Below the pieces are notes generated by a model. That model did no database searches. It was not told the DNA's origin and worked only from the letters and a program-made list of their open reading frames with translations. The translations under genes were made by a program, and so were the position numbers. Positions 26,577 to 35,717 of a stretch of DNA of 64,000 bases are shown here, in pieces. The DNA comes from Lentzea californiensis (GTDB lineage Bacteria; Actinomycetota; Actinomycetes; Mycobacteriales; Pseudonocardiaceae): the NCBI RefSeq assembly GCF_024648825.1, contig NZ_JANBBE010000001.1, positions 1,240,001 to 1,304,000 of the forward strand. Reading direction: 5' to 3'. The number at the start of each line of letters is the position of its first letter. Position 1 is the first letter of the stretch.

Positions 26577-26601
26577 TTGCGTTGGTGCTTTGCGTTCTGA
26601 A

Positions 26602-27276
26602 CTAGCGGGCTCGGCGCGCCAGGCGCTCCGGGTCCAGGATCAGCACGCTCTTGCCCTCGAGTCGTAGCCAGCCGCGGTGCGCGAAGTCGGCCAGGGCCTT
26701 GTTCACGGTCTCGCGGGACGCGCCGACGAACTGCGCGATCTCCTCCTGCGTCAGGTCGTGCGTGACGCGGAGCAGGCCGGCCTCCTGCGAGCCGAAGCGC
26801 TGTGCGAGCTGCAGCAACGCCTTGGCCACGCGGCCGGGCACGTCCGTGAAGATCAGGTCGGCCAGCATCGAGTTCGTCCGGCGCAGCCTGCGGGCCAGGG
26901 CCCTCAGCAGCTGCTCGGCGATCTCCGGCCGGTTGGTGATCCACTGACGGAGCGCGGGGCGGTCCATGGACACCGCGCGCACCTCGGTCACCGTCGTCGC
27001 AGTCGACGTGCGGGGCCCGGGATCGAAAATGGACAGTTCGCCGAACATGTCGGAGGGCCCGAAGATCCCCAACAGGTTCTCGCGGCCGTCCGGCGACTTG
27101 CGGCCGATCTTCACCTTGCCGGACTGGATGATGTACAGGCGATCGCCCGGCTCACCCTCCGCGAAGATCACGTGGCCACGCGGGAACTCCACCGTCTCAA
27201 GGGTCGTCGCCAGCGCCTCTGCGGCTGCCGGGTCCACCCCCTGGAAGATGCCCGCTCGCGCCAGGGTCTCGTCCAC
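26602..27276 (-). CDS. crp: Crp/Fnr family cAMP-responsive regulator
   Basis: 224 residues. N-terminal cyclic-nucleotide domain with the phosphate-binding cassette [18 protein letters not shown] (Glu and Arg that contact cAMP present), a long dimer helix, and a C-terminal winged helix with the recognition part [14 protein letters not shown]. It resembles Rv3676/GlxR global regulators that bind TGTGA-N6-TCACA. GTG start at 27276; transcribed away from the small membrane gene upstream. Candidate targets in this window are the boxes near 3545 and 38041. Confidence 0.95.
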   Translation of the reverse strand: MDETLARAGIFQGVDPAAAEALATTLETVEFPRGHVIFAEGEPGDRLYIIQSGKVKIGRKSPDGRENLLGIFGPSDMFGELSIFDPGPRTSTATTVTEVRAVSMDRPALRQWITNRPEIAEQLLRALARRLRRTNSMLADLIFTDVPGRVAKALLQLAQRFGSQEAGLLRVTHDLTQEEIAQFVGASRETVNKALADFAHRGWLRLEGKSVLILDPERLARRAR

Positions 27277-27416
27277 CTCGTCCCTCCTAATCGACGCGAC
27301 GGCACGCCTACCACCATCTTTGGTGGAGTCAGCGCCGTGCCGCCGATCACTGCGTTGCAGTCTAAGGGCTCTCTTGTGGATCGCCGCTCGGCTCGCCGTC
27401 TTACTAGGAACAACCC

Positions 27417-27449
27417 GGCTGGCTCGATCCAGAGCCCAACGAGCCAGCC
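27417..27449 (-). terminator. terminator after small membrane gene
   Basis: Perfect 10-bp stem (27417-27426 with 27440-27449) and 13-base loop, 37 bases past the stop of the gene at 27.5 kb. Confidence 0.65.
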
Positions 27450-27485
27450 TACGCCATTTGGGTGTCGGTCAACGCCAGGGTCGTG

Positions 27486-27725
27486 TCAGCGGACGCGCTT
27501 GCGCGCACCACCGCGGCCACGGCGACGGAGCCGGAACATGTCAAGGGCGCGACCGATGCCGTGTCCGTAGAGCGCCTTGACCTCTTCGGGCCTGGCGGAC
27601 TCCAGGAACTCCTCGACCTCGTTCTCCTGCACGGCAACGTGCCGGAGCTTCGCTTCGACGCGCTCCATGAAGAGCGCGAAGAACATGATCACGATCGGAA
27701 CGACGATCACAAGCCAGGCAGTCAT
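27486..27725 (-). CDS. small membrane protein (Rv3675-like position)
   Basis: 79 residues: one N-terminal membrane helix (about 3-20, [17 protein letters not shown]) then a charged helix [20 protein letters not shown] and a very basic tail [18 protein letters not shown] 27725. Between crp and nth, as the mycobacterial Rv3675. Function unknown; the basic tail could touch nucleic acid or acidic lipids. Confidence 0.75.
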   Translation of the reverse strand: MTAWLVIVVPIVIMFFALFMERVEAKLRHVAVQENEVEEFLESARPEEVKALYGHGIGRALDMFRLRRRGRGGARKRVR

Positions 27726-27792
27726 GATGCTCCGAAGTGTGGCGCATGAGGGATTCGAGTGCGGATCTAGGGGTGGGGTTCGGCGTGTTGAC

Positions 27793-27804
27793 TACGCTGG
27801 ATCA
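27793..27804 (+). promoter_or_regulatory. -10 box for leaderless nth
   Basis: TACGCT at 27793-27798 ends six bases before the GTG start; no ribosome binding site. Confidence 0.5.
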
Positions 27805-28569
27805 GTGCCCGCAACCAAGAAACCGGAAACCAGACTCGGCCTGACCCGCAGGGCCCGCCGGATGGTGCGCGTGCTGGCCCAGGGATACCCGGACGCGCAC
27901 TGCGAGCTGGACTTCACCACGCCGCTCGAGCTCGTCGTGGCGGTGATCCTGTCCGCGCAGTGCACCGACAAGAAGGTCAACGAGGTCACTCCCGCGCTCT
28001 TCGCGAAGTACCCGACGGCCGCCGACTACGCCGGTGCCGACCGGACGGAACTCGAAGAGATCCTTCGCCCCACCGGTTTCTTCCGGAACAAGGCGACGTC
28101 CCTGCTTGGTCTCGGTGCCGCTCTCGTGGAGCAGCACGACGGTGTGGTGCCGGGCAACTTGGAGGAGCTGGTCAAGCTCCCTGGTGTAGGACGCAAGACG
28201 GCCAACGTGGTTCTGGGCAACGCGTTCGATGTGCCCGGGCTCACAGTCGACACCCACTTCGGCCGCCTCGTGCGCCGCTGGGGCTGGACCGAGCTGGAGG
28301 ACGCGGTCAAGGTCGAGCACGCCATCGGCGAGCTGATCGAGAAGCGCGACTGGACCATGGCGTCGCACTGGATCGTCTTCCACGGCCGCCGCGTCTGCCA
28401 CGCCAAGACCCCGGCCTGCGGTGCCTGCCTGCTGATGAACGACTGCCCGTCGTACGGTCTCGGCCCCGAAGACCCGGACAAGGCCGCCAAGCTCGTGAAG
28501 GGCGACGAGAAGCCCCACCTGATCGAGCTCGCCGAGCGGGTACGGGCCGGTGAGAAGCTAGGAGCGTGA
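27805..28569 (+). CDS. nth: endonuclease III
   Basis: 254 residues from GTG 27805. The helix-hairpin-helix [17 protein letters not shown] carries the catalytic Lys, and VDTHFGRL the catalytic Asp. The 4Fe-4S loop C-x6-C-x2-C-x5-C is complete ([17 protein letters not shown]). It removes oxidised pyrimidines and cuts at abasic sites. It starts a tightly coupled operon (4-bp overlaps) with the thioredoxin and NUDIX genes, then marP. Confidence 0.97.
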   Translation: MPATKKPETRLGLTRRARRMVRVLAQGYPDAHCELDFTTPLELVVAVILSAQCTDKKVNEVTPALFAKYPTAADYAGADRTELEEILRPTGFFRNKATSLLGLGAALVEQHDGVVPGNLEELVKLPGVGRKTANVVLGNAFDVPGLTVDTHFGRLVRRWGWTELEDAVKVEHAIGELIEKRDWTMASHWIVFHGRRVCHAKTPACGACLLMNDCPSYGLGPEDPDKAAKLVKGDEKPHLIELAERVRAGEKLGA

Positions 28570-29129
28570 ACAACCGCACGCGCTGGCTCGTCGTGGTGCT
28601 CGTCCTCGGCGTGGCGGGTGTCGTGGCGCTGTGGCCCCGGAACGTTGCGCCGGCCCCGCCGCCCACGTCCACCCGCCCGACCCAGGACTTGGTCGCGTTG
28701 CGCGCGCAGGCCCAGCTCCGGCCGTGCGTGCCGGGGGCCGAGGGCGGCGTCGGCGTGACGTGCCTGCGCGACGGCACCCGGACGGCCCTCGCGCTCCAAG
28801 GGCCGCTCCTGATCAACTTCTGGGCGACCTGGTGCCAGCCGTGCCAGGAGGAGCTGCCGGTGCTGGACACCTATGCGAAGCAACCAGGTGCCGTCCCGGT
28901 CGTCCCAGTTCTCGTGGAGAGCAGGGAGGCGGACGGCCTGGAGTTGCTCGCCCGGCTCGGCGTGCGGCTGCCCTCGGTCCACGACGAGGCGGATCAGCTC
29001 CGCAAGCAATTCAAGGCGCCGATGACGCTTCCCGCCACGTATTACGTAGCAGCGGACGGTCAGGTCCGGCAGATCACCGATCCGCCGTACTTCAAGGCAC
29101 CGGAACAGGTGGAGAAGGCGGTTCGATGA
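28566..29129 (+). CDS. TlpA/ResA-like membrane-anchored thioredoxin
   Basis: 187 residues: N-terminal membrane anchor (about 7-24), Pro-rich linker, and a thioredoxin domain with [16 protein letters not shown], the CxxC active site. A further Cys pair at RPCVPG and VTCLRD lies before the domain. It would reduce or isomerise disulfides outside the membrane. GTG overlaps the nth stop by 4 bp and its own stop overlaps the next ATG by 4 bp. Corresponds to Rv3673c. Confidence 0.93.
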   Translation: MNNRTRWLVVVLVLGVAGVVALWPRNVAPAPPPTSTRPTQDLVALRAQAQLRPCVPGAEGGVGVTCLRDGTRTALALQGPLLINFWATWCQPCQEELPVLDTYAKQPGAVPVVPVLVESREADGLELLARLGVRLPSVHDEADQLRKQFKAPMTLPATYYVAADGQVRQITDPPYFKAPEQVEKAVR

Positions 29130-29785
29130 CGGAGGCGACAGAGCCACCCGACTGGATGCAGCGCCTGGCCAAGGCCACCGAGGAGATCGACGCGCAGACG
29201 TTCATGCGGGTCCCGCGGGCGCCGGAGCAGGGCGTGCGCAAGGCGGCCGTGCTCATGCTGTTCGGCGAGTCCGAGGAGCACGGGCCGGACGTGTTGCTGC
29301 TGCGCCGTTCGGACACGCTGGGCTCGCATCCCGGCCAGGTCGCGTTCCCCGGCGGTGCGTCCGACGACACCGACGACGGGCCGGTGGGCACGGCATTACG
29401 CGAGGCTTACGAGGAGACAGGTGTACTTGAGTCAGGAGTGAGACCACTTGCAACGCTGCCGGAGCTCTACGTGCCGGTGTCCGGGTTCGTGGTCACGCCC
29501 GTGCTCGCCTACTGGGAACAGCCGAGCCCCGTCGCAGCTGTCGACCCGGCGGAGACCGCCGCGGTCGCTCGGGTGCCGGTCGCGCACCTCGCCGATCCTG
29601 CCAACAGGTTCCGGGTGCGCCATCCCGCGGGTTACGTCGGAGCGGCCTTCTCCGCGCCGGGCATGCTGGTGTGGGGTTTCACCGCGGGGTTGATCAACGG
29701 CCTGATCGCACTCGGCGGCTGGGAACAGCCGTGGGATGCGACCGATGTGCGTGACCTTGAACTAGCGTTGCGCGCTACACAGTGA
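29126..29785 (+). CDS. NUDIX hydrolase, CoA pyrophosphatase type
   Basis: 219 residues from ATG 29126 (ATGA overlap). The segment HPGQVAFPGGASDDTDD followed by TALREAYEETGV is the CoA-type Nudix box: the LLxxR(S)...GxxxFPGG motif found in NUDT7/8 and YeaB relatives precedes it. It probably hydrolyses CoA or acyl-CoA to phosphopantetheine and 3',5'-ADP. Third gene of the nth operon; position of Rv3672c. Confidence 0.92.
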   Translation: MTEATEPPDWMQRLAKATEEIDAQTFMRVPRAPEQGVRKAAVLMLFGESEEHGPDVLLLRRSDTLGSHPGQVAFPGGASDDTDDGPVGTALREAYEETGVLESGVRPLATLPELYVPVSGFVVTPVLAYWEQPSPVAAVDPAETAAVARVPVAHLADPANRFRVRHPAGYVGAAFSAPGMLVWGFTAGLINGLIALGGWEQPWDATDVRDLELALRATQ

Positions 29786-29800
29786 GGCGGAGGTTTCGGG

Positions 29801-30988
29801 TTGAACTGGGTTGACCTGCTGGTGCTGGGCCTCGCCGCGATCGCCGCGCTGTCCGGGGCCAGGCAAGGCATGGTCGTCGCGCTGCCCGCTTTCGTCGGCG
29901 TGCTCGTCGGCCTGATCCTCGGCACGCAGATCGCTCCGCTGCTGGTCTCCCAGTTCGAGAACGTCGTCACCAAGGTCGTGTTCGCGGTCGGCATCGTCGT
30001 GCTGCTCGTGGCGCTGGGCGAGACGATCGGCGTCTACATCGGCCGGACGATCAAGGCGAGGGTCAACGCGTCGCCGTTGCGCGGCGCGGACAACGCGCTG
30101 GGCGCGATCGTGCAGGGCTTCGTCGTCTTCATCGTGGCGTGGATGATCGCGCTGCCGCTGACCTCGGTCGTCGGCCTGCCGGACCTCACCTCGTCGCTCA
30201 AGCAGTCGGTGATCCTCGGCAAGGTCGACCAGACCATGCCGCAGGCCGCCCGCGTGCTGTCCGGCGACCTGCAGAAGCTCTTCGACGTCTCGGGCTTCCC
30301 GCAGGCGATGGACCCGTTCAACCGCACGCCGCTCAAGGACGTCGAGCCGCCGGACGGCCAGCTGGCGAACTCGCCGGTCGCGAACCGGCTGAAGGCCTCC
30401 GTGCTCAAGGTCCGCGGCCGTGCGCCGTCGTGCTCCCGTGCGCTGGAGGGCACCGGCTTCGTCATCGCGCCGGAACGAGTCATGACCAACGCCCACGTCG
30501 TCGCCGGCACGAACGAGGTGACGGTCGAGGTCGGCCGCGGCCAGTTCGACGCGACAGTCGTCTCCTACGACCCGCGCACGGACATCGCCGTGCTCGCGGT
30601 GCCGGACCTGGAGGCCACGCCGCTGCAGTTCCGTTCGGACGAGGTGCAGCCCGGCGAGGACGGCATCGTGCTCGGCTACCCGCTCGACGGCCCGTACAAG
30701 GCCTCGCCGGCCCGGGTGCGCGAGCGGATCCCGCTGCTGCGCGGCCCGGACATCTACGACGCCCAGACGGTCACGCGCGACGTCTACACGGTTCGCGCCG
30801 AGGTCCGCTCCGGCAACTCCGGCGGCCCGCTGGTCGACCCGAACGGCCGGGTGATGGGCGTGGTCTTCGGCGCCGCGGTCGACGACCCGGAGACGGGCTT
30901 CGTGCTCACCGCCCAGCAGGTGCAGGCGATGGTGCAGAAGGCGCCGACGCTGACCAAGCGCGCCTCCACCCAGGGCTGCGCGAGCTAA
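29801..30988 (+). CDS. marP: membrane serine protease MarP
   Basis: 395 residues. TTG start at 29801 chosen because GCGGAGG lies seven bases upstream and the first helix begins at once. Four N-terminal membrane helices form a CvpA-like domain (about 1-160); the periplasmic chymotrypsin-like domain has the triad His in TNAHVV, Asp in DIAVL and Ser in GNSGGPL. The Cys pair (PSC near 210 and the C-terminal GCAS) matches the disulfide of the mycobacterial acid-resistance protease. It keeps internal pH by processing cell-wall hydrolases in mycobacteria. Confidence 0.95.
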   Translation: MNWVDLLVLGLAAIAALSGARQGMVVALPAFVGVLVGLILGTQIAPLLVSQFENVVTKVVFAVGIVVLLVALGETIGVYIGRTIKARVNASPLRGADNALGAIVQGFVVFIVAWMIALPLTSVVGLPDLTSSLKQSVILGKVDQTMPQAARVLSGDLQKLFDVSGFPQAMDPFNRTPLKDVEPPDGQLANSPVANRLKASVLKVRGRAPSCSRALEGTGFVIAPERVMTNAHVVAGTNEVTVEVGRGQFDATVVSYDPRTDIAVLAVPDLEATPLQFRSDEVQPGEDGIVLGYPLDGPYKASPARVRERIPLLRGPDIYDAQTVTRDVYTVRAEVRSGNSGGPLVDPNGRVMGVVFGAAVDDPETGFVLTAQQVQAMVQKAPTLTKRASTQGCAS

Positions 30989-31680
30989 AAACCATGTCGG
31001 ACGGCGATGCCGTCGAGGACGTAGCCGAGGCCGGTGTCGAAGACCTCGGCGTGGTCGCGGTCGGTGGACTCGTGCATGACCCTGCCGAGCAGCGGGAAGC
31101 GGCCGGTGGCGAGCATCCGTTCCATGTACGGCCCGGACGCCCGCTGCCACTGCTCCTCGGTAAGGCCGGTGGCCCGTTCCGCGCGCAGCTCCGTGATCTC
31201 GCTGCGGACGGCGCCGAACACGTACGCCATCACGGCGCTGACCACGCCGAGCACCTGGTCGATGTCCGCGAGCCGGACCGTGGCGAGCGTCGACTCGATG
31301 TGCGCGAGCGAGTGCGGGCCCTGGTGCGGACGGCCGCTGAGCAGGTCGATGAACCACTCGTGCCGCTTCGCCGCGTTCCGCATCTCGTGCGCGACGTGCT
31401 TCAGGCCGGAACGCCAGTCCGACTTCGCCGGCGGTGGCGTGATCTCGCCGTAGACCTCGTCGACCATCAGGTCCAGCAGCTCGTCCTTGGTCTCGACGTA
31501 GCCGTACAGGCGCATCGGGCCCGCGTTCAGCGCGGCGGCGACCTTGCGGAACGACACGTCGTCGAGCCCGCCCTCGTCGGCGAGCCTGATCGCGGCGTTC
31601 ACGATCAGTTCCCTGCTCAACGGGGTCGGTGACGGCTTGCTGGGCGGCTCTGGGCGGTCCCACACGGGTTCGTTCGACAT
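30985..31680 (-). CDS. TetR family regulator
   Basis: 231 residues from ATG 31680; a TTG four codons upstream (31692) overlaps the first operator and is less likely. The helix-turn-helix is LADEGGLDDVSFRKVAAALN with GPMRLYGYVETKDEL, the TetR signature with Gly-Tyr before the spacer. The C-terminal domain is of the TetR_C type found with tetracycline-like and polyketide monooxygenases. Divergent from the FAD monooxygenase with three operator-like palindromes between. Convergent 3-bp overlap with the marP stop. Confidence 0.92.
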   Translation of the reverse strand: MSNEPVWDRPEPPSKPSPTPLSRELIVNAAIRLADEGGLDDVSFRKVAAALNAGPMRLYGYVETKDELLDLMVDEVYGEITPPPAKSDWRSGLKHVAHEMRNAAKRHEWFIDLLSGRPHQGPHSLAHIESTLATVRLADIDQVLGVVSAVMAYVFGAVRSEITELRAERATGLTEEQWQRASGPYMERMLATGRFPLLGRVMHESTDRDHAEVFDTGLGYVLDGIAVRHGF

Positions 31681-31691
31681 CGAGCTGGACA

Positions 31692-31737
31692 ATACAGTGT
31701 CTCATGGCGATACAGTGTATTGAGCGATACGCCGTAT
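31692..31737. promoter_or_regulatory. three phased TetR operators
   Basis: Three 11-bp palindromes: ATACAGTGTCT (31692-31702, imperfect), ATACAGTGTAT (31710-31720, perfect) and ATACGCCGTAT (31727-31737, perfect), spaced 17-18 bp, between divergent tetR and the monooxygenase gene. Confidence 0.8.
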
Positions 31738-31746
31738 TGAGAGGGG

Positions 31747-33237
31747 ATGGCTGTGAGGACTTCGGTGTTGGTGGTCGGGGGAGGCCTGGCGGGAACGTCG
31801 GCCGCGTTGTTCCTCGCGTGGCGCGGGGTTCCCGTGACGTTGGTGGAGAAGCATCCGGGCAGCTCGGCGCACCCGCGAGCGGTCGGGTTCAACGCTCGGG
31901 TCGGCGAGTTGTTACGTGCCGTCGGGATCGAGGACGAACTGCCGCCGAGCAGGATGACGAAGGGTTTCGGCGTTCGGCGGGTCAGGGCTGAGAGCCTGGT
32001 GGGGAAGAAGTTCGACGAGACGTTCTGGTCGCCGCCGGCCGAACTCTCCGACGTCGAGTACTCGCCGTCCACGGGCGTCGGTGTGGCCCAGGACCGGATG
32101 GAGCCGATCCTGCGCGACAAGGCCCGCGAACTCGGCGCGGACATCCGCATGAGCACCCGGCTGCTGGAGTTCTCCCAGGGCGACGAGGGCGTCACGGCGG
32201 TCGTGCAGGGCGACGGCGAGCCGTACGAGATCCGCGCCGGCTACCTGGTCGCGGCCGACGGGCACCGCAGCCCCATCCGCGAACAGCTCGGCATCGGCCG
32301 CACCGGGCGCGGGTACATGCACACCTCCCGCAGCGTGCTGTTCCGCGCGCCGCTGCAGGAGTACCTGAAGGACGGGATCGGCCAGTTCGTCATCGGCGGC
32401 GTCGGCTTCCTGACCACCTACGGCGACGGCCGCTGGGTCCTCATGCTCGACGACCGCGAGTACGACGAGCCCGAGCTGCGGCAGAAGATCTTCCAGGCCA
32501 TCGGCCGCGACGACCTCGACGTCGAGATCATCACCACCGGTCGCTGGACGATCAGCGCGGCCGTCGCCGACCGGTTCTCGCAGGGCCGGGTCTTCCTCGC
32601 GGGCGACGCCGCGCACACGTTGCCACCGAGTCGCGGCGGGTTCGGGGCGAACGTCGGGATCGAGGACGCGCACAACCTCGCGTGGAAGCTCGCCGCGGTG
32701 CTCGGTGGCGAGTCACGACCGTCCCTCCTGGACACCTACGACGCCGAACGGCGTCCGGTCGCGACCCTGTGCCACCAGCAGATCTTCGCGCGCAACGATG
32801 GCCACAACCGCGACGGCGAACCGGACGACGCGCCGCTGTACGACAACAACGCCATGCACTTCGGCGTCCTCTACCGCTCGGACGCGGTGCTCGGCGCGGG
32901 CCCGGAGCTCCCGCCCGCCCAGCTCCCCGAGCAGTGGAACGGCCAGCCGGGCACCAGGGCACCGCACGCGTGGATCGAGCCCGGAAAGTCCACTGTGGAC
33001 CTGTTCCGGCGCGGCTGGGTGCTCGTCGCCGACCACCCGCAGTGGGAGGAGGCGGCGGCAGGCCTGACCGTCCGGTACGAACGGGTCGAGCAGCTGGACC
33101 TGTTCGGACTGTCCGCGAAGGGTGCGTCGCTGATCAGGCCCGACGGTTACGTCGCCTGGCGGTCGGCGGACCTGCCGGACGACCCGGCCACCGCACTCGC
33201 GACCGCGTTCAGCTCAGCTTCTGCAGGAACTCGGTGA
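31747..33237 (+). CDS. FAD-dependent aromatic monooxygenase
   Basis: 496 residues of the p-hydroxybenzoate hydroxylase fold: VLVVGGGLAGTSAALFLA (FAD phosphate loop), YLVAADGHRSPIR (DG motif) and GDAAHTLPPSRGGFGANVGI (second FAD motif), then the thioredoxin-like C-terminal domain of the RdmE/PgaE and rifampicin/tetracycline monooxygenase group. It hydroxylates an aromatic compound with NAD(P)H and oxygen, for self-defence or catabolism. Controlled by the divergent TetR protein. Its 3' end overlaps the convergent hydrolase gene by 29 bp. Confidence 0.93.
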   Translation: MAVRTSVLVVGGGLAGTSAALFLAWRGVPVTLVEKHPGSSAHPRAVGFNARVGELLRAVGIEDELPPSRMTKGFGVRRVRAESLVGKKFDETFWSPPAELSDVEYSPSTGVGVAQDRMEPILRDKARELGADIRMSTRLLEFSQGDEGVTAVVQGDGEPYEIRAGYLVAADGHRSPIREQLGIGRTGRGYMHTSRSVLFRAPLQEYLKDGIGQFVIGGVGFLTTYGDGRWVLMLDDREYDEPELRQKIFQAIGRDDLDVEIITTGRWTISAAVADRFSQGRVFLAGDAAHTLPPSRGGFGANVGIEDAHNLAWKLAAVLGGESRPSLLDTYDAERRPVATLCHQQIFARNDGHNRDGEPDDAPLYDNNAMHFGVLYRSDAVLGAGPELPPAQLPEQWNGQPGTRAPHAWIEPGKSTVDLFRRGWVLVADHPQWEEAAAGLTVRYERVEQLDLFGLSAKGASLIRPDGYVAWRSADLPDDPATALATAFSSASAGTR

Positions 33238-34126
33238 TCAGCCTGCTCGTCATGTGGGGCGCCTCCTGGTTCGGGAAGTGCCCCACCTCCGGCAGGTAGC
33301 GGAACTCCGACTCGGGCCCGAGCCACGGCAGCGAGTCGCGCGCGGAGGACTCGAGGACGATCGGGTCCAGCGCGCCGTGGATCTGCAGCACCGGCACCTG
33401 CACCGGCTTGTCGACGGCCTCGGCGAACCGGCGGCCGTCGCTGCGCAGCTGCGAGCGCACCGCCCAGCGGTAGTACTCCAGCGCGCTGTGGGCCACGCCC
33501 GGCACCGTCATCGCCTGCCGGCAGCGGCGGATGACCTCGTCGAACTCGGGCGCCGACCGCCACTTCGGGCCGGACCACGCGGACAGCAGCTTGGCGACCT
33601 GCAGACCGTTCTCGGCGGTCAGCCACCGTTCCGGGTGGATCGGCAGCTGGAAGCGCAGCACGTGCGAGTTCGTGCGGGGATGCCTGCGGAACGTCCGGCG
33701 CGTCACCAGCGGGTGCGGTGCGGACAGCACGGAGATCGACGAGACCACGCGCGGGTGCAGGGCGCCGACGGTCCACGCCGTGGCGCCACCCCACGCGTGA
33801 CCCACGAGGTGGGCGCGCGGGGCACCGAGCGCCTTGACCAGACCGGCGATGTCACCCGCGAGGGTGAAGCCGTCGTAGCCGCGCGGTGGTTTGTCCGAGT
33901 CGCCGTAGCCGCGCAGGTCGACGGCCACGGCGCGATAACCCGCCTCGGCCAGTGCGGTCAGCTGGTGCCGCCACGACCACCAGAACTCGGGGAACCCGTG
34001 CAGCAGCAGCACGAGCGGGCCCTCACCGAGTTCGGCGACGTGCAGGCGGATGCCGTTGGCCGAGACGTCGCGGTGCGTCCACGGACCCGCGACCCGTACG
34101 ACGGACGGGTCGGGTTTGCGGCTCAG
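33209..34126 (-). CDS. ephE: EphE-like alpha/beta hydrolase, nucleophile missing, CTG start
   Basis: 305 residues if started at CTG 34126, which overlaps the upstream TGA (CTGA) and has AGGGG nine bases before it; no ATG, GTG or TTG exists in frame ahead of the conserved domain except far inside the neighbour. HGFPEFWWSWRHQ (oxyanion), DLRGYGDSDKP, HGALDP and GHFPNQE (acid and His) are epoxide-hydrolase motifs. The nucleophile elbow reads GHAWGG with Ala111 where Asp is expected in epoxide hydrolases. Placement next to marP matches Rv3670. Activity is uncertain. Confidence 0.85.
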   Translation of the reverse strand: MSRKPDPSVVRVAGPWTHRDVSANGIRLHVAELGEGPLVLLLHGFPEFWWSWRHQLTALAEAGYRAVAVDLRGYGDSDKPPRGYDGFTLAGDIAGLVKALGAPRAHLVGHAWGGATAWTVGALHPRVVSSISVLSAPHPLVTRRTFRRHPRTNSHVLRFQLPIHPERWLTAENGLQVAKLLSAWSGPKWRSAPEFDEVIRRCRQAMTVPGVAHSALEYYRWAVRSQLRSDGRRFAEAVDKPVQVPVLQIHGALDPIVLESSARDSLPWLGPESEFRYLPEVGHFPNQEAPHMTSRLITEFLQKLS

Positions 34127-34563
34127 TTGTCGTCGCCCCTGCGCGTGAGGGCCGCGACGGTGTCCTTCGCGGCCGCGATCGACTTCTCCGGCGCCCTGAT
34201 CTTCTTGACCTTGCGGTAGCCGAGGAAGGCGAAGGCGGCGGCGGTCAGCAGCATCACGCCGAACACGAGCCCGAAGCCCGCCCAGTAGCCCCACCCGAAC
34301 CACTCGGCGAAACCGAAGCCGAGCGCCATGAACAGGAAGAACAGGCTGAAGCAGAGGATCGTCAGGGCGACGATGAAGAAGACGCTGCCCTTCACGCCCT
34401 TCTTGATCTCGGCCGTGATCTCGCCCTTGGCGAGCTCGACCTCTGCTCTGACCAAAGTCGACACGTGGGCGGTCGCGTCACGGACAAGACCGCCGATCGA
34501 CGCCTCGGCCGTCGGGTCGTCTGCGGTCAGCGGAATCGACGCGATGTGCTCCCTGGTGGTCAC
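34123..34563 (-). CDS. phage-holin-superfamily-like membrane protein
   Basis: 146 residues from GTG 34563, which overlaps the nhaA stop (GTGA). N-terminal soluble helix (SIGGLVRDATAHVSTLVRAE, typical of the actinobacterial holin_X/DUF1469 family: LVRAEVELAKGEI), then two membrane helices (about 59-82 and 90-113) and a basic tail. Same place as Rv3669. It probably shapes or anchors membrane complexes; no lysis role is implied. Confidence 0.88.
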   Translation of the reverse strand: MTTREHIASIPLTADDPTAEASIGGLVRDATAHVSTLVRAEVELAKGEITAEIKKGVKGSVFFIVALTILCFSLFFLFMALGFGFAEWFGWGYWAGFGLVFGVMLLTAAAFAFLGYRKVKKIRAPEKSIAAAKDTVAALTRRGDDN

Positions 34564-35717
34564 TCGGACATGGTGCCATGAGCCCGGCTGCGACGAATGA
34601 GCAACACCGCGGCGAGCAGCGACGCGATCATCGAGGCGATCAGCACAGCGGCCTTCGCGGTCTCCGGCTCGTCGAGCGAGAGGTCCGCGATCAGCAGGCT
34701 GACGGTGAACCCGACGCCGCCCAGCGTCGCCACCGCCACGATGTCGCGCGGCCCCGCCCCGGACGGCCACACCGCCGCCTTGAACCACACGGCGAGCGCC
34801 GACGCCCCCACGATCCCGATCACCTTGCCGACGACCAGCCCCACCATCACGCCGATCGCGATCTTGTCGTCGAAGAGCTTGCCCAACGCCTCGGCACCCA
34901 CCGGCACACCCGCCGCGAACAGCGCGAACACCGGCACGGCCACCCCTGCGGACCACGGCTGCAGCCGGTGCTCCAGCCGCACGGCCGGCGCCTCCTGCTC
35001 GTACGGGTCGCGCCGCACCCGCGTCAGCAACGCCAGCGCGACACCCGCGATCGTGGCGTGGACACCCGACTCGTGCATGAACCACCAGGTGGCCAGCGCG
35101 ATCGGCACGTAGATCCAGGCGCTGGTGATCCTCTTGCGCTGCAGGAACCAGTACAGCGCCAGCAGCAGCACGACCGCGCCCGCCGCGAGCAGGTTGAACT
35201 TCGCCGTGAACAGGATCGCGATCACGACGATCGCCCCCAGGTCGTCCACCACGGCCAGGCTGAGCAGGAACACCCGCAGACTCGACGGCAGCCCGGACGC
35301 CGTCAGCGCCAGCACTCCGAGTGCGAACGCGATGTCCGTCGCGACGGGGATCGCCCAGGCCTTCTCGATCCCCGGCTGTCCCCAGCCGATCCCGAGCGCG
35401 ACCAGCGCGGGCACGATCATGCCGCCGATCGCCGCGATGATCGGCAGGATCGCGGCCTTGAAGTTCGACAGCTCACCGACGACGAGTTCGCGCTTCAGCT
35501 CGAGCCCGGCGACGAAGAAGAAGATCGCGAGCAGGCCGTCCTTGGCCCAGTCGCCGACCGACAACGGTCCAAGATGGAGGTCCCGCAGCGTGAAGTACGC
35601 GGCGGAGAGCGGCGAGTTCGCCCACAACAGCGCGACCGCCGTGGCTCCGAGCAGCACAGTGCCGCCCACGGTCTCCGTGCGGAGGTAACGGGCGAAGTCA
35701 GCGATCTTGGGGGGCAA
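34560..35717 (-). CDS. nhaA: Na+/H+ antiporter NhaA
   Basis: 385 residues with about 11-12 helices. The key VDDLGAIVVIAILFT stretch carries the paired Asp residues that bind the ion; WAIPVATDIAFALGVL and the FFFVAGLELKRELVVGEL signature are also present. It exports sodium in exchange for protons. TTG start at 35717 with GGAG six bases upstream. First gene of the nhaA - holin-like - ephE operon, all with 4-bp overlaps. Confidence 0.93.
   Translation of the reverse strand: MPPKIADFARYLRTETVGGTVLLGATAVALLWANSPLSAAYFTLRDLHLGPLSVGDWAKDGLLAIFFFVAGLELKRELVVGELSNFKAAILPIIAAIGGMIVPALVALGIGWGQPGIEKAWAIPVATDIAFALGVLALTASGLPSSLRVFLLSLAVVDDLGAIVVIAILFTAKFNLLAAGAVVLLLALYWFLQRKRITSAWIYVPIALATWWFMHESGVHATIAGVALALLTRVRRDPYEQEAPAVRLEHRLQPWSAGVAVPVFALFAAGVPVGAEALGKLFDDKIAIGVMVGLVVGKVIGIVGASALAVWFKAAVWPSGAGPRDIVAVATLGGVGFTVSLLIADLSLDEPETAKAAVLIASMIASLLAAVLLIRRSRAHGTMSE

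Larger units (their letters stand above)
26291..26601. other. Gene-free stretch with 39-bp repeat and crp terminator
   Basis: No supported gene. Imperfect tandem repeat with a 39-bp period beginning CGCGAAC at 26415, 26454 and 26493 (about 2.5 copies). A perfect 12-bp hairpin at 26548-26576 follows crp. Confidence 0.6.

Noticed and set aside
34123-34303. Longer ephE frame starting at 34303
   Set aside because: It would overlap the coding part of the holin-like gene by 180 bases with an unrelated basic sequence; CTG 34126 fits the local coupling pattern.
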